Part shown: in pieces, positions 5,218 through 6,179 of the stretch
Layout: each line of letters starts with the position of its first letter
Position numbering within the stretch: the first letter of the stretch is position 1
From: Gammaproteobacteria bacterium
GTDB lineage: Bacteria > Pseudomonadota > Gammaproteobacteria > Pseudomonadales > M0112
NCBI GenBank assembly: GCA_006227085.1
Contig: SBFY01000144.1
Coordinates: 1 to 6,179, forward strand
DNA length: 6,179 nt
Reading direction: 5' to 3'
Translations under genes and position numbers: made by a program
Notes under the pieces: generated by a model
Database searches by the model: none
The model's input: the letters and a program-made list of their open reading frames with translations, nothing else
What the model was told of the DNA's origin: nothing

Positions 5218-5940
5218 ATGCACACGCGACCCACCACCCTCTGGCTCATCTGGGGCCTGGCTTTTGGCTCATTGATTGCTGCTTTCCCTGCTTACAGCAC
5301 GGCTGTTTTCCTCTGGGATCTTGACCGCGATGCCGTTGCCGATGTGTTTGCCCTGCATGTCACGCTCGCGTACTGGATCGGCATTTTTGCTGCTTACCTG
5401 CCACTGGCATGCCTGCGGCACTGGAGTGCCTTCCAGCGCCTGCAAGCCGTTTGCCTGCCATTCATGATCGCCTCGTACCTGACCCACCTGAGCTGGGAAC
5501 TGGTATGGCTGATCTTCCATGAAGCCATCTCCAACGCACGCGACAGCGTGTGGGCTTATCCGTGGTGGGCCTACATCGATGGCGGGGATATCCGTTATTT
5601 CCATCCCAAGGCCAATTTCCTGATGATTGAAATCCTGTCTGTCATCAATGGCAGTATTGGCATCACCGGCTTGTGGTTGCTGAAGCGCTCCGGCTTCACT
5701 GATTACCGTGGCACGCTACTCTGCCTGTCCACCGCTGTGACGCACACGGTACTGACCTGGTATTACTACGGCACCGAACTATTGACCGGGTTTGAATCCG
5801 TGAACACAGCCAGCTTCATGGATTTGTGGGTCAAATTCATTTTCCTGAACGGACCATGGCTGGTTTTGCCGTGGTTTGTAATGGCTTGGGGCACGCAGCT
5901 TCTCAAACAACAGCTTACCTCCCGCGGGCAGGCGCAATGA
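5218..5940 (+). CDS. Emopamil-binding protein (EBP) family, sterol isomerase-like membrane protein
   Basis: A 240-residue multi-pass membrane protein, with hydrophobic segments near residues 8-30, 43-67, 78-103, 134-155, 168-184 and 203-229. It matches the EBP/EXPERA fold. H90-x-x-x-E94 (HLSWE) corresponds to the catalytic His/Glu pair of EBP. DIRYF (124-128) matches the DxRY signature. MIE138 aligns with the second catalytic glutamate. LWVKFIFLNGPWLVLP (203-218) closely follows the EBP stretch FWxYFVFMNxLWLVLP, keeping N211 and W214. Spacing between these residues is within two residues of human EBP as I remember it. Eukaryotic EBP moves a sterol double bond from position 8 to 7; the bacterial substrate is unknown. 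I chose the ATG at 5218; the frame is open upstream to a TTG at 5170, but that extension is polar and histidine-rich with no ribosome binding site. A hydrolase gene follows after 27 bases in the same direction, probably co-transcribed. Confidence 0.8.
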   Translation: MHTRPTTLWLIWGLAFGSLIAAFPAYSTAVFLWDLDRDAVADVFALHVTLAYWIGIFAAYLPLACLRHWSAFQRLQAVCLPFMIASYLTHLSWELVWLIFHEAISNARDSVWAYPWWAYIDGGDIRYFHPKANFLMIEILSVINGSIGITGLWLLKRSGFTDYRGTLLCLSTAVTHTVLTWYYYGTELLTGFESVNTASFMDLWVKFIFLNGPWLVLPWFVMAWGTQLLKQQLTSRGQAQ

Positions 5941-5967
5941 TGGCAAACAATAACCATCTGGCACACC

Positions 5968-6179
5968 ATGCTGCTTGACTGGCAACACACCACTTCCACC
6001 GGCTTGACGCTGCGCGGCCAGCACACCCCGGTGACCGGCAAGCCGGTCGTGCATTTCGTGCATGGCACTGGCTTTAATGGCCGGGTGTACTGGCCGATGC
6101 TGCAACAGCTGCTGCCGCAGGTCGATATCGTGCTCACCAACGCGCAAGGCCACGGCGGCAGTGATACCGGTGAGCGCTT
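5968..6179 (+). CDS. Alpha/beta hydrolase, N-terminal part (cut by window end)
   Basis: The frame opens at the ATG at 5968 and is still open at 6179, giving 70 residues. After a short strand pair comes VVHFVHGTGFNGRVYWPML (27-45), the HG-x-G oxyanion turn that follows strand 3 in alpha/beta hydrolases, then a helix and VDIVLTNAQGHGGSD (52-66), the strand 4 plus GHGxSD turn of the same fold. The nucleophile elbow (GxSxG) and the rest of the triad lie beyond the window, so I cannot say whether it is an esterase, epoxide hydrolase or other. The EBP-like stop TGA (5938) is in the same frame, and no other start codon stands between, so the start is firm. No clear Shine-Dalgarno sequence is present. 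The preceding block ATAACCAT...GGCACACC also precedes the EBP-like gene. Confidence 0.85.
   Translation, partial: MLLDWQHTTSTGLTLRGQHTPVTGKPVVHFVHGTGFNGRVYWPMLQQLLPQVDIVLTNAQGHGGSDTGER

Noticed and set aside
4845..5275. Plus-strand open frames across the tRNA end, array and second hairpin
   Set aside because: They exist only because the hairpin DNA is GC-rich; they start inside a tRNA or the array, have no ribosome binding site and resemble no protein.
5937..5978. ATGATG start overlapping the EBP-like stop
   Set aside because: This frame ends after 13 codons; the hydrolase reads from the ATG at 5968 in another frame.

Overview
The window looks like a stretch of chromosome from a moderately GC-rich proteobacterium, most likely a gammaproteobacterium. 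The grounds are the codon usage, a tRNA gene with an encoded CCA end, tightly packed operons and the type of ABC1 kinase, cytochrome P450 and PF13679-type methyltransferase present. I cannot name a genus from the sequence alone. I see no transposase, integrase, phage gene or CRISPR array.

Left part (1-2151, minus strand): a compact three-gene operon read right to left. It runs from a small six-CxxC zinc-ribbon protein (start 2151), to an ABC1/COQ8-type atypical kinase (GTG start 1828, GTGA overlap), to a GNAT acetyltransferase (start 471, 8-base overlap), which leaves the window at position 1. An 89-base divergent spacer (2152-2240) separates this operon from the rightward genes.

Middle part (2241-4872, plus strand): a soluble cytochrome P450 is followed, with a one-base TAATG overlap, by a class I SAM-dependent methyltransferase of the 'HACGDL...PCCYH' type. 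A complete tRNA-Gly(CCC) gene starts 9 bases after the methyltransferase stop and is followed by a strong intrinsic terminator.

The unusual part is 4908-5140. Right after the terminator there is what looks like a broken second copy of the tRNA-Gly gene. Its 3' end (19 bases including CCA) is an exact repeat of the real tRNA, and a 7-base GGTTCGA and an acceptor-like GTGGGTG are also present. The T-loop is split by about 145 bases made almost entirely of short hairpins, one after another. All of them have 3-4 base loops closed by a C-G pair, often GNA loops. A second terminator-like hairpin follows the repeated tRNA end. This composite is the best candidate here for an undescribed element.

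Right part (5218-6179, plus strand): a five- or six-pass membrane protein of the emopamil-binding protein (EBP, sterol isomerase-like) family with the key EBP residues in place, then the start of an alpha/beta hydrolase cut by the window end. The P450, methyltransferase and EBP-like protein could all act on lipids or isoprenoids, but nothing in the sequence proves they share a pathway.
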